Positions 1 through 12,800 of a stretch of 64,000 bases of DNA are shown here, piece after piece (positions within the stretch are counted from its first letter, which is position 1; each line of letters begins with the position of its first letter). Under the pieces are notes generated by a model. The model had not been told where the DNA came from. It saw only the letters and a list, made by a program, of their open reading frames with translations, and searched no databases. Location: assembly GCF_954871325.1 (NCBI RefSeq), contig NC_088775.1:70967561-71031560 (forward strand), given 5' to 3'. A program made the translations under genes and the position numbers. This stretch comes from Gordionus sp. m RMFG-2023. Taxonomy: Eukaryota > Nematomorpha > Gordioida > Chordodea > Parachordodidae.

Positions 1-3000
1 GTTTAATGGGGAACTAAAGTGGAATAATTCTAGAAGAGAAATCGGGGGGACTCATTGGAGAGTTATCGGGGGAACTAATTGGTGAGTAATAGGGGAGACT
101 CATTGGGGAATATCAGGAGAGGAATTTGGGGGAATAGTTCTAGGGGAATAATTGATGCTAATAGGTTTAAGGAGAAAATCGGGGAGAATAATTCCAGAGG
201 AGAAATAGGGAAAGAATGGACGATAGAGGTTAAAAAGGAGATGGAACGAAAAAGTGGAGGAAAAGCAGGTATTCGAGGAGTGGAGATGGAAATGAGTCTG
301 AGTAACGGAGCGGAATTGCAGAATGAAGAGAGGGAATTAGGAATGATTAAAGTGCGAGAAGGAGAGCGTAAATTAGCGGATAATTATCAGGAAATTTTCG
401 ATGAAGAATTGGGGTGTCTGAAAGATTATGAAGTAGATATAAAATAAAGGAGGGCTGTGTGCCAAAATTTTGTGGATTGCGGCGAGTACCGTTTGAGTGG
501 CGAAGAGAAGTGGAAATAGAATTGGATCAATGGGTAAAGAAGGGAATTGTATGTCCTGTGGAATATAGTGAGTGGGCAACACCGCTGTTGCCGGTAAAGA
601 AGGCCAATGGAAAGCTCCGTTTGTGAGCAGATTTGCGGGTCACGCTAAACCCGTGGGTTGTAGAAGTGAAATATCCATTGTCGCAAATTAAGGATATTAG
701 CCAGTCTAAAGGGAAGTATATATTTTTCAAATGCCTACTTACAATTGGGGGTGAAGCCAGAAGTACAAAATTTATTGACCATTACGACGCCGAAAGGATT
801 GTTTACGTTTTGTAGATTGTCCTTTGGACTTAGTGTATCAGCTCCTATTTTTCAGCGAACTATGGCTGCCGTTTTTCAAGGCCTAGAAGGAGTTTTCCAC
901 TACATGGACGATGTGTTAGTAACGGGGGTGACTCCTGAGCAGCATACCCAGAGATTAGAGGAGGTATTCCGAAGAATTAAGGGTAAAGGATTGCGGGCAA
1001 GTGCCGAGAAGAGTGTGTTGGAAATATCAGAGATGGTGTATCTAGGACACAAGATTAATGAAAGAGAGGTGAGACCGCTGGATAAAAATATGGCAAGAAT
1101 AACTAATATGTTGAGACCGAAAAATAAAGTGGAAGTGTAGGCCTTTCTAGGGATGGTAAATTATTATCACCGATTTGTGGAAGGTTTTGCGCAGATAGCG
1201 CCGCGGCGCCTGTATAAATTACTGAAAAAGAGAGAACGATTTGAATGAAAGGGAACAGGAAAGAAGGTTTGAGGAGCTAAAATGTCGAATTGGGAGAGAA
1301 CCTATTCTAGTATGCTTTAATAACGATTTGGAGGTGGTTTTGGCGGTAGATGCGTCCAGTAAAGGTGTAGGAGGAGCGTTATTACATTGTGTAGACGGCC
1401 TGGAGAGACCTGTTTTGTTTTTCTCAAGAATTTTTAGGGCGGCGGAAACTAGATATTCGGTTATCGAGCAAGAAGTGTTGGCCGTTATTTTCGGATAAAA
1501 AACATGCCGAGAGTATTTAATAGGGCGTAGATTCATGGTATATACGGACCACAAACCGCTGGTGCATCTGTTCAAGAAGGATAATAAAGAGCTAATGTTG
1601 TCGCCTTACTGGTGGGCAATTTTGACTAACAATTAAAATATCGGCGGGGAAGAGAAAATTATTTACCGGATATTCTTTCTAGATGTGGAGCGGGAAGGAA
1701 TTATGAGGATAGTGAGTCAAAGGGTATGGAGGAGGAGGATGAGCAAGGATTGATTAGGGCTATGGTAGGAATATCTAAAGGAATGCCACATTAAAGGATC
1801 GCGAATTAACTCGTATCAAAGTATGCATAAATAGGCGAAAGACATGGCGAGATGGAGACAAAACTTTCAAATATATAGAAAAAGATTTGGCCATAATAGA
1901 TGAATTCATACGAAGGAATAGAGGTGTAGTGCCGCTCAAATTAAGGGATGCTGTGTTGACAATGATTCATGCTGGGCATCAAGGTGAGGAGAGGATGAAG
2001 CAATGGGGCCGAAAATATGTTTGGTGGCCAGGGATGAATAGAGATATCGAAAATATCAGTAAGAGTTGTTTGAAGTGCAATACGTGGGACAAGATGCCCC
2101 ATAAAGACAAGAAAAGTTTTTGGCCAAGGGCTACTCAGCAGTGGGAGCGGATACCCGTTGACTTCTTTGACTTTAAAAATAAAATTTATATACTCGTGAT
2201 AGATGCTTACTCAAAGTGGGTGGAGTACGAGGAAGTAAGGGGACTAACGATGCAAATGGTAGTGAAAACGTTGAAAAATCTATGGGCCAGGTTTAGAGTA
2301 GCTAGAACGATAGTATCTGACGGAGGTCCAGCTTTTATCAATGAACAGTTTAAGATGTTTTGCGTAGAAACCGGGGTAAAGCATATTTTAGCGCCGCCAT
2401 ATTATCCCAGTTCAAATGGTCAGGCGGAGAAGATGGTGTCGATTGTCAAAAACTGGTTAAAAAAATCAAAGTATGGAGATGGGGAAATTTGGATAGGTGT
2501 GGCATATTATAACAATAGTCGAAAGGGAGATGAACAGTCTCCGGCAGAGAAGTTTTTAGGGCGATGAACCAGGATATGATTGGATTTATTAAAGCCGAAA
2601 CCACATCAAGAGTGAAAAAGGAGATAATGGAGACGCCCGAGTTTGTAGTGGGACAAACCGTGTGGACAAGAATATATGGAAGTACAAGAATGCGGGGATC
2701 TGGGGTGATCATGGAAAACATGAAACACAAATTAAATCGAGTGAAATTCATCGACGGAAGAGGGGAGTACAGCATCGAGATAAATTGAAAAGGGGCGTAG
2801 AACCTGGGAGGTTACGATAGGGATTATAAACTGAAGGATATAATTGATCAAAAATTCATAGTGGAAAAATATTCATATAAAATTTGAAGGGGACAGTTTC
2901 AGAGGTATGCTAACTAAATGCCGGGTGATTGATAATAATAATAAAGGGGAATCAACCATATAAGGGTTAATTGAACCAAATGGTTAATGGGAGCCAGGTC

Positions 3001-3425
3001 GAACTAAGACGTGATATATATAAGGAATCGACAATAGCGGCACACAAAGGGAGGAGACTCATGGAGCTAACCACCGTTTAAATTCGTGAAAACACCATAA
3101 AGGGACGATAATTATGCCGAGTGAGAGGTGAAATGCAAAGTTTGGTTTTCAATTAGTGGGGGCGTGTTATGTGTATCGTTTTTTAGGTATAATGTGAAGT
3201 CATTTTGTATGCTAAGCATTTTATTTGTGATAAATATTTTTTTGATTTTTTTGCATATTCATTCTTTTAATATATTATAAAAATTGCTATTTTCAGATTA
3301 ATTATATTATTAATCAATTTATATTTCTTTTATAGTAGATATATATATATATAGATAAAAAAACGAAATAAAAACAGTTGTCGTTTTTCCAGATCTGCTT
3401 TATTTTTTTAAATTATTTCTCTGGG
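1..3425 (+). mobile_element. Ty3/gypsy-like LTR retrotransposon, 5'-truncated by the window edge, broken
   Basis: Seen: pol-like coding blocks in the usual gypsy order. Reverse transcriptase lies at about 470-1140 (YMDD box near 900), RNase H at about 1230-1640 and integrase at about 1880-2790. The integrase has an HHCC-type zinc finger (H..H..CLKC) followed by a D..D core near 2150-2420 and a chromodomain-like tail. A purine-rich tract ending in GGGGGCG at about 3157-3165 precedes TGTTATG, which probably opens the 3' LTR; an AATAAAA signal follows near 3370. The LTR end near 3425 is approximate. The gag region and 5' LTR lie outside the window. The pol region carries several breaks, so this is a fossil copy. 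It lies downstream of the last SEC16 exon seen, in the opposite orientation. Confidence 0.85.
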
Positions 3426-3749
3426 CAAGATGTTTTGGGAAAAATAAAAAGTTGAAAGAAAACTAGAAAGGAATTGATTTTTTTTAAACGCCTCATTAAG
3501 ATAAAAAACAATATTTGATTAAAATTTTACAATTAAATATATATATATAATTAATAATTTTTTTGGAAATAAAAATTTAATTTAAAAATAAAACTATCCT
3601 CGGTTAAAACATTAAAACTAGATCTAACAATTTCATAGTAATGTTAAATAAAATAAAAATATTTCTAAATTCTTATTTTCAATATTTTATTGTACAAACT
3701 ATAAAATAATGTGAACCAGGGAACAAAATAAAATTTAAAAAAAAATTAC
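3426..3749. other. AT-rich sequence downstream of SEC16 exon 15, no gene seen
   Basis: The stretch begins on the minus strand with the GT-AATT donor that follows exon 15, so it is the start of intron 15. I searched for the next conserved Sec16 block (a W-x-x-HLA-like helix) and found only a weak candidate near 3410-3460. No convincing exon or terminator is visible. Confidence 0.4.
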
Positions 3750-3831
3750 GTTTAAATAGGTCGATTCTCGACCAGCGATTGTTTGATAAAAGGTTAAGAT
3801 AGGGTCTTTGGCACTGATAGTATTAATAAAC
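3750..3831 (-). CDS. SEC16: SEC16 exon 15
   Basis: 82 nt; acceptor CACTAG|G, donor AAC|GTAATT. Encodes INTISAKDPILTFYQTIAGR, matching the DPLxTxYQLMSGR block of the Sec16 central domain. It ends in phase 0, so another exon is expected further left. Confidence 0.85.
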
Positions 3832-6800
3832 CTAGTGAATATAGAAAAGAACATATTATATTGAAGTAGAACAAATTTTACAAACAAAAACAACTATAGT
3901 TTTATATTTTGTTGATTACTTGTTAAAAATGCTATTCACTAAAGATTTGTCTATTTTTAATGCCATGAATAAAGCGTGACCCCAATGACTATTTTTAACG
4001 GCGAATTCCAAAGCTTCCTGGAAAAATTAAAATGTAATTTAATTAATTTCATTTTTTAAAAATATATAACCTGCAGGCCCGACCTCGGTACACGAGCCGG
4101 GCTGTATTTTAATTTTTTTAAATATACTCGGGCTGGGCCAGACCTGGAAATTTAAAAAAATAATAATTCTAAAACCAAATATTTTAAATCGCCATTATTA
4201 GCTATAAAAATCAAAAATAAATAAAATATATTTTAAAAATCAGGGCCGGGCCTGAAAATTTTTTTAAAAAAAAGCCTAGGCCGGGGCCAAAAATTAACTT
4301 TGAAAAAAAATCCGGGCCGGGCCGTACAAATGATATCTCTGCAGGTCTCTGATATATATAAACAAACAAATAAAACCTTTTGATGTCCACAAAGCAATAA
4401 TTCTCTAAATTTGTTGGAAAAGTTTAGGGTGGTAATAGTAGAATTATCTTGTAAAGTCAGGTTATTCATTTGTGACAGATCTTCGAAAGATATTTTATCG
4501 GATAGAGAAGAAATCAAGAGTTTGCTAACATCTGCCCCCACTACCGCCTATATAAATGATGTATTTAGTGAACTACCAAAAATGAGAGAAATATGACCAG
4601 TCATAAAAAATTTGCCTTAAATATCAAATTTAAATCTGAACAGTAAAATTTTAACTTGGTTAAGGTTCAGATAAAATAAGAGTTATGGTCAGGTTCGGTT
4701 CGTTAAATCTTTTATATAAAGCAACTATATATTTTTTGTACATATAAATATCCTAATTTATAAATTACAGAAATTACCAGAATTCATTATCTATATAAAA
4801 ATATCTACTGTAAAAATGGCAACTGATACTGATCAACCATTTAAAATTGATTGATAGTATTCTTTAAAACTTTTGGAATATGAAAAGAGATTCACAGACT
4901 AATTTAGAGGCCGGTTAAAGAGTGGGTGAAAAAAATTAAATGACACAGGTTTGGGTAGTTTTGCAAATATTCAGGATTAGCGAATTATACGAAATACAGG
5001 GTTTGCCGTTGTTTTCGAATAGGAACTTTTTATATTTTGTTCCCATTTTTGAACATCATACTAAAAAAATAATTTAAAAAATTCCCTATTTTACCATTCT
5101 TTAAAAATATATTATAAAATAATAAAAATAATCTTAATAAGAATAATTTATATCTAAGCAATTAATATTTAAATATATATGAAAAAAATGTTTTGTTGTT
5201 TTAATAATTAATGGGCGTCATGGCTAAGCAAGTTTATATATTCCTTAATATGAAAAAAATATTTTCTATAACAAATCACAACTTGCTTTTATTCATTTAT
5301 AAATATTCTTTTTATTAAAAAAAATATATTATTTCTATTATTTTGTGCCGGGGTGGCTTAGTGGGTTTATGATGTATGCTTGGAAGCCGAAGGTACCAGG
5401 TTCAATCCTGATAAGGAACTTTAAAAGTTTTCAGGTTTTTCTTCGATGACTGATGTGTAAAGACATATGATAAGATGAATATCTGAGCTTAGAAATGCCA
5501 CCCGGGCCTCCGACAGGCTTGGAGAGCCGGGTGCTAGAATACTTGTCCAATAAACCAAATGAAAGAATCAAACAAAAATATAAATATGAAAGCTAGGAAG
5601 TTCCCTAAGCGACGCGCAGGGTGTAGACCTCCATCCTAAGTAAAATAAAGGTCAAAGCAAAGAAAACAAGGTTAGCAAGCTTGAATATTGGTACACTTAA
5701 AGGTAAAATGAGATAATTAGCATACATGTTGAACAAGAGAAAAGTTGATATAGCATGCATACAAGAGATGAAATGGAATGGTCAGATGATTGGAGATGGG
5801 TATAAATTGTACTATAAATTGTTAATAATAGGAATAATCCTCAATCAAGATCTAACCTTCTTAGTGGTAGAAGTTAACAGGATCTCTGATAGACTAATGA
5901 AAAAAACTCTGCATTGGTCAATCAATACTACACATTCTTTCACTATATGCTCCTCATACGTGTTGCAAAGAAGAGGAGAAAGATAACTTTGTAGCTATCC
6001 TTGATGAAGCTATAATGGAAATCCTTAAAAATGACCTAGTCATAATAGGTGGAGACTTAAATGCGCATGTGAAAGCAAGAGCCAGCTAAAAAAGACATCA
6101 TGGTGGTTTTGGATATGGAGATAGAAATTAGTGTTGTTAAACGGCTAGTTTTGAGCCGATTTTTTAAAACGGCTAACTCAATATTTTAGCAGAAAAAATA
6201 TTGCCTAAACCTCGAGATTTAGTTAATATATGTCTACACCTTTGTTCCTTCTATTAGCAAAATCTTCAGGCTTGCGTAGTATTTTTCTGAATGAAATATT
6301 GTGTTAGCAGTTTTTAAAAATCTGCTCAAAACGAGCCGTTTAACAACACTAATAAAAATGATGAAGGAGAGCATGTACTGAAATTTGAGCAAGCCTTCGA
6401 CCTTGCCTTAGCCAACACCTACTATAAGAAAAAGGACAGTCACTTAATAACATATGAAAGAGGTACAAGGAAAACCCAGATAGATTAAATGCTAATCTCT
6501 AGCAGAAGATTAAAAGATGTAATAGACTGCGAAGTCATCCCAGGTGCTAGGCAACACAAGTTACTAGTCATGGATTTACACCTCACAAATACCATGCATC
6601 AAATGGGGTAGATTAGAATCAATGACAGATGCCTTTGCAATCAATGCAAACATCGAAACAATAGATTCCTCACAAGTTAGTGAAAAAATGTGGACAGACC
6701 TTTCATCTAGATTCCTGCCAAATTTACACTAGGCTTGACAAGGAGAGGCAACAAATCACACAAAGAACTATGGTGGTGAAATGAAGAGGTACAAGCTATT

Positions 6801-9800
6801 ATACAAGAAAAAAAGCCCTCTATACAAATCCAAAAACCCAGATGACAAGACAAAATACAAAAAGTCCAAGAGAATAGCTACAAAGGGGATGGCTAAGGCC
6901 AAAGCAATGGCATACGATGACATGTACGAAGAACTACATACTAAGGGCAAAATAAAGTATACAGATAGGCCAAACAGCGAGAAAAGAATTCTAGGGATAT
7001 AAATGGAGCTCCGAAAGTAATCAAAAATAAAGATGGGAAATTGATAATAAAGGAAAAAGAAATAATGAATAGATGGAAAGAATATTTTCAGGAGCTTCTC
7101 AACTTCAATCCCCACATACTACATCTAGATGAACACTACCCAAGTCAAAACCTTATACAACCAGTAACGGAACAAGAAATAATCACATGCCTCAAATATA
7201 TGAAAAACAACAAAGCTAGGGGTCCTGATGATATTCCAATAGAAAACCTTAAAGCACTAGGAGATGAAGGTATACATTTCCTCACAAATCTGTACAATAA
7301 AATACTGGGAAACGATGATATTCCTCAAAAATGGAGGCAGAGCTATCTAGTTCCTATCTTCAAAAATAAAGGGGATCCACACAATTGTCAAAGTTACAGG
7401 GGAATAAAATTAATGTTAAACTGTCTTAAAGTTTAAGAAAAATAATAGAAAAAAGGTTAAGAGAGAAAGTCGAAATAGGAGAGACTCAGTTTGGCTTTAT
7501 GCCTGGAATATCAAGGACTGATGCAATCCACGCAATTAGCAAATGAGTGAAAAATACAGAGAAAAGGACAAAAAGCTACACATGGTCTTCCTCGATCTAG
7601 AAAATGCCTTCGAAGAATCCCAAGAAAACTTATCTGGTGGGTGCAACACCACAAAAAGGTTCCCTAAAAATATATAAGAATACAGGATATGTATATGGGC
7701 CATAAAACAATGGTCCGTAGCACAACTGGTACTTCAGCAGGCTTCACAATAGCCGAGAGAGTTGATCAAGGGTCGGCTCTCAGCCCACTTCTCTTCATAA
7801 CAGTAATAGATGTATTATCACAGTCTACGCAAATAGCCAGGTGGAATATGATATCTGCAGATGATATTGTGATACTTGCCGAATCCAAGGATGAAATGAA
7901 AGAAAGATTAGTGAGTTGAATAAATATCCTAGAAAAGCACGGACTAAAAGTAAATAAAGAAAAGACGGAGTATATGGCGATAGGATGAGATGAAACAGAG
8001 AGCATTGATATAAATGAATGACAGATATCGGCAATTGAAAGCTGCAAATATTTGGGCTCCACTATACAAACAAACGGCACAATAGAAAAAGATATAAAGA
8101 GTAAAATTAATCAAGGGTGGTTAAAGTGGAGATCTTTATCTGGAGTGCTCTTTGACAAAAGCATCCCACACAAATTCAAGGGAAAAATTACAGTTCCATA
8201 GAACCATTAACTATTCTATATAATCCGGAAACATGACCAACCAAAGAATCAGACAAGAGAAGTCTACAAACTATGGAGATGAGAATGCTGAGGATGATTA
8301 TTGGGGTATCAAGAAAAGATAAGGTACGAAGTACATGAATACTAGGAAGTTTAAAGGTAGTGCCTATTAAAACGATAATGGTGAACAGACTTAAATGGTA
8401 TGAGCACATAAAGCCTATAAACTATATAGGAAATAAGGTTAAGAGTTTGGAAGTGATGGGCAAATGTAAAAGAGGAAGGCCAAAACTTCAATGAGGTCAT
8501 AATTAGAGCCAATATGAAGATATAAATTATATAAAAGAGATAACATGAATAACATAAATGTAGAGAGATATTGAAGGAGCTTACCACCTGAAAAAGATGA
8601 AAGCTAAAAAGAAAAAAATATAATTATTTCGATTATTTTATAATATATTTTTATGTAATCCCATTGATGCACAAAATTATTTTATGCAAATAAACTTATT
8701 TAGAAATTTCTAAAATTAAGCTGATTTTAATTGAATAATAATTAGATCATGAAATACAATAACATTCAAAGCTAATCTGAGACAAATCTCAATTAATCAG
8801 AAGAAAATCCCTACACCAATTATGGGAAGAAGAGTTGTGAAAGTAAGTAGTTGTCCTTTTAATTTTTTCCGCGGGAGGTCAGATACAGTGTATTTTCACG
8901 TTCAGCTAACATTTTTAATCGTTATAATATGCTATTTGTTGAAGAATCTCATAAGCAATCGATAAAAATTATGTATATAAAATAAATAACCCCATTTTGG
9001 CTAACGGATAGACACAAATACCGTACCAACAGCTGGAATGACTCTCTAAAATTGGGAGATATTTTTGAAGTTATGTTGGTAGCACAAGCGTTAAGATTTT
9101 GTGATTCCTTTTCGTCATTAGCATTAAAAGAAGAGGCGATATTATGCCTCGACGAATTTACAGATGAACTTGTCGATTCTGATCTGCTTGCGTTAATGTG
9201 GGAAGAAAGGAAAGAGGGAAAGCTTGGGATAAGGTCTGTACAATATCTGATTAAGTCATCTTTATGAGTTTCGGTTCTTAAGAAAGGTGATAAAGTATGA
9301 TATAGGGTGAGTAATTGTTGAAACAAATAAATTTGATTTAATTTTTATATTGATTGAGTGATAAAGTAAAATGTTCTGATTGAATTATTATTTAAATTCG
9401 TAAGTTATAATATACATAATTAAATTAAATAAACATACTTTATCAATGGTCCAGGAAATTTTTTAAAGCCATTTATATCTTTAAAGAATGCCTTTTTATA
9501 TATTTAAAAAAAATAATATAATAATAATATTGCTATAAAAATTAAACTAATAATATAAAATGATAATGTTTTATTTGCTAGATTTAAATATTATGATCTA
9601 AAAAAGTAACATTTTTAATTTAAAAAAATCAATAACCTGAATATCGATAATCTTTAGAGTCTGGCCCGACTCGAGAGATAAAAGTTTACTTCTGCCTTCT
9701 ATCGGTACTTCACTGGAGCTCAGCTTTTCCTCCTCCTTAAGCTCCTGATTATCAAGTGAACTTACTAAGCCTTCATCATATTTAAGGGTAGGAGTATAAA

Positions 9801-12800
9801 TAATCAACTTTCCGTTAGGACAAAATCTAGCTATCGTGTGGGGTCTAGTGTAAAAATGAGGTTCCTGGCATGTAGTTTCTACTTTCAATTCTTCCTCCCC
9901 GCTGTCATCTTCCGTTTCCGATTCTAATATAAAATCGAGTTTTTTAAATTCTTATTTGATTACACTCTTAATAAAAAAGTGATAAACATATATATATATA
10001 TATAACTGATTTAAATGAAATAAGTTGTATTATAAATGATGTAATTTAATATACCTTCCTCCAATGTTTCATTTAAGTTATCCATCCTAGAATAATTTGA
10101 AATATAAAACGTTTATAAAGATATTCAGTCACTCTACCCATACCATGAGATGCAATATATTATAATTATATGTAACTAAATATTTTATATCAACCCCATC
10201 TAAAAACAAATCTTTGTTAGCACTATCATATACAATACAGAATTTAACATTGTTTTAACAGTTGATAAAATTCAGGCCAAAACTATATTCTGAAAGATAG
10301 TTGTTTCTAATTTAAACATTATGTTTGTAACAATACTACACACTTGTTTATAGCTAGTTAAACAAATCATTTCTATATTAATAAGGCTATTTCTATGATT
10401 TAATAAAAGCAAAATAAATTTTAAAGCGTTCTAAATATCCTACAAATTTTTTTTGAAAGATAAGCAATAAACTCCGTGGGAGCGTCTATAATTAATGGTC
10501 ATACTTTAATATTAATTATGATGCACAAAATAAATATTTTCAACATGCACAAATATAAATATATACAATTTGAACCAAAATTTCCCACTAACTACATGTT
10601 AAAATATCACAGATAATGTTGTATCTAAACTTACTTAAAACGTTTTATGTATATGTGGAGGCTGCGATAAATATTTTTGTATAATATTTAAAACAATGTA
10701 CATGCAACTTTATTAATTCTAATATATAAATATAATTATAGAGCTAATCATATGTGAAAAAATTTAAAGCATAAAGAAATGATTATCCAATGTAATAGTG
10801 AGAGAAATCTTGGTGCAACAAAATATAATTAATTACAACCAGAGTTTGAAATTGGAAAAAATCTAGGATCCGAAATAAGAACCTAAAACCCTCTTTTAAA
10901 ATTTATAAGAATCAGTTATGGATTTCTAACAAATATAATATTTTGTATCAATGTGCCTTTCGTTCTAGGGTTTATTTTTTGTTAATTTTTTTTTATTGCT
11001 TTAACAAAGTTTGAAGCTGGAACTAGAACCTGGAGTTCTAAAAATCGTGTCAAATTTGAGAGCCGAAACTAGAACCCATTTCCCAAAATTTTAAGAACCA
11101 GAACCCCCTTTAAAAACAAATATTCAGAACCGAAACCATTTTTATCCAGGTTAACTTTGATTATAAAAAATTGTCAATTAGTAAATTTATCCTATTATTG
11201 TTTACTTTTGTTTTAGTAAAACGGTTCATATTTCAAAAACATAAGCAGACTTAAAATCGATGAAATAATAACTATATCTTCCTAGAACGACATCAAATTG
11301 GTAACCCTAAGAATAGTTTTGCAAAAAAATGAGATTTTTAGGATCTTAAAAATTGTCGCCAGCATGTAAATGTTGTCACTAGATTATTTTTTGCATTTTC
11401 ATTAATTATTTAATAAAATGCTTACGGATTTAAACCATTGGGGAAATAAAAATTCATAGCTTGAGGGTAATTCGAGGCCATCATCTTATAATAATTTGAA
11501 TAATAGTTTTGGGCCATCAATTGATATTGTTGCCAATAAGGTGAACTATTATTCGTTTCACCACCTTGATTCATAGACATAGACATATTGGTCATAGCGG
11601 TTAAATTGAAATTGGGGTCTAAGTTGCTCATATTACCAAAATTGGGGAAAAAATTGGAAACATTGGGGTTATTGGCGTCGTCAATTTTATTATAGGGAAA
11701 TTGTTTTTTATCGAGCTTGCCTTTAGATTTGTTAGCTGTACTGACTGGTTTTTTAAGAGGTGATTGGTTGGTAGATATGTTTTGAAAGTTATCGGCTACA
11801 AATATTATATAACAAAAGAAACATATATTCATTTTAAGGTGAATTTTTTACAAATACCAATATTTAACCGATTCAATCTGATATCACGTTGATATCGGCC
11901 GATGATTGATATGAAGAAATCCAATTTATAATAATATTATGTGGTGTATCTATAATATATAAAAGCCGTGTCACAACGTCAATCAAACCAATAGTGTTCT
12001 TTTAAAAAATTCGTCCAATAAAAATCCTCATAGCTTATTTTGTCCAATGATAATATCATACCAAATTCAAACATTCATTCATTTACTTTCAATTCACATA
12101 TAAACATCTTATATGCCGTGACTGAAACTAACGCCCTTGATATTTAGTAAAATATACTAGAACTAACACCCATGATTATTAATAACATTTTATCACATGA
12201 CAATTCATTTTCACATGATAACTCGCTATATTTAAAATGTTTTAATGTTTCCATTTTTTGAGAAATAAATCGAATAATAGAGATAACCACCATAGTATAG
12301 GAGTTAGACAGAGTAATATTTTTTTAAACTTATTTTATTTTTAATAGTCAAGAATAACGGGCTTTCAGAATATTTTTTTTATTCAATGATGGATAAATAA
12401 TAAATTTGGGAATCAGAAATTGCCCAGCAAGAATATTAAAAAAAAATTATTATAGGCCTGGCATATGTTTATAAACAGAGCCAGGTCAGGTTTCTAATTT
12501 GTTTTAATTACAAAAATATTAAATTGTATGTATAATTTTTAGTAGGCCTCCGATTTATTTAATTTATAAAAGTACTAAATTGTAATTATAATTTATATCC
12601 TTTATTTTAGAGAGATATTCCTGCACAACAATCATTGGTACAAGAACATTATCGTGGCTTGCTCAACACTAAGTGCCAATGTTGTGATTCTCTAAATTGT
12701 TCTTTGGAAAAACCCTCAGATGGCAGATTCAAGAATTGCTGTCATAAGGGTAAAGTGAAGCAGATATATTTCTTTTTTAGTTTATCATATCCTAACAATT

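Larger units (their letters stand above)
5345..8611 (+). mobile_element. RTE-clade LINE in SEC16 intron 12, broken, with its own target-site duplication
   Basis: An apurinic-type endonuclease begins near 5680: a LNIGTLKG-like start, then KRKVDIACIQEMKWNG, the RTE signature. Reverse transcriptase follows at about 7020-7960: NNKARGPDDIP, WRQSYLVPIFKNKGDP, FGFMPGISRTDAI, a weakened catalytic FLDLENAFE box, QGSALSPLLF and, in place of YADD, a S-ADDIV box. The end carries typical RTE C-terminal WYEH-like sequence. Several frameshifts and stops interrupt it, for example near 7435, 7545 and 7918, so it is inactive. Near-identical ~20-nt direct repeats (TATATTATTTC/TATAATTATTTC followed by .ATTATTTT) flank it at about 5325-5344 and 8619-8639, marking the insertion unit. 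A 223-bp hAT-like MITE sits inside at 6129-6351. It is opposite in orientation to the host gene. Confidence 0.85.

Noticed and set aside
3410-3460. Minus-strand FFPKHLAQ-like peptide after a CTTTCTAG acceptor, as SEC16 exon 16
   Set aside because: Only the HLA letters resemble the expected block; it stops after a few codons and overlaps the probable LTR end.
6129-6351. Tc1/mariner-type MITE with TA duplication
   Set aside because: TA does flank every copy, but treating TA as part of the terminus reveals 6-8 of 8 matching flanks in several copies, which fits hAT better.
9052-9267. Plus-strand 71-codon frame with plausible composition (MGDIFEVMLVAQALRFC...), at first taken for a BTB-like exon
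   Set aside because: It is the exact antisense shadow of SEC16 exon 12, whose ends match the conserved THKDD and QNG blocks and whose junction phases fit both neighbours.
10083-10085. ATG in exon 9 as the SEC16 start codon
   Set aside because: A strong acceptor (TTATTCTAG) lies one base upstream and exon 8 ends in the matching phase, so the open frame continues upstream.
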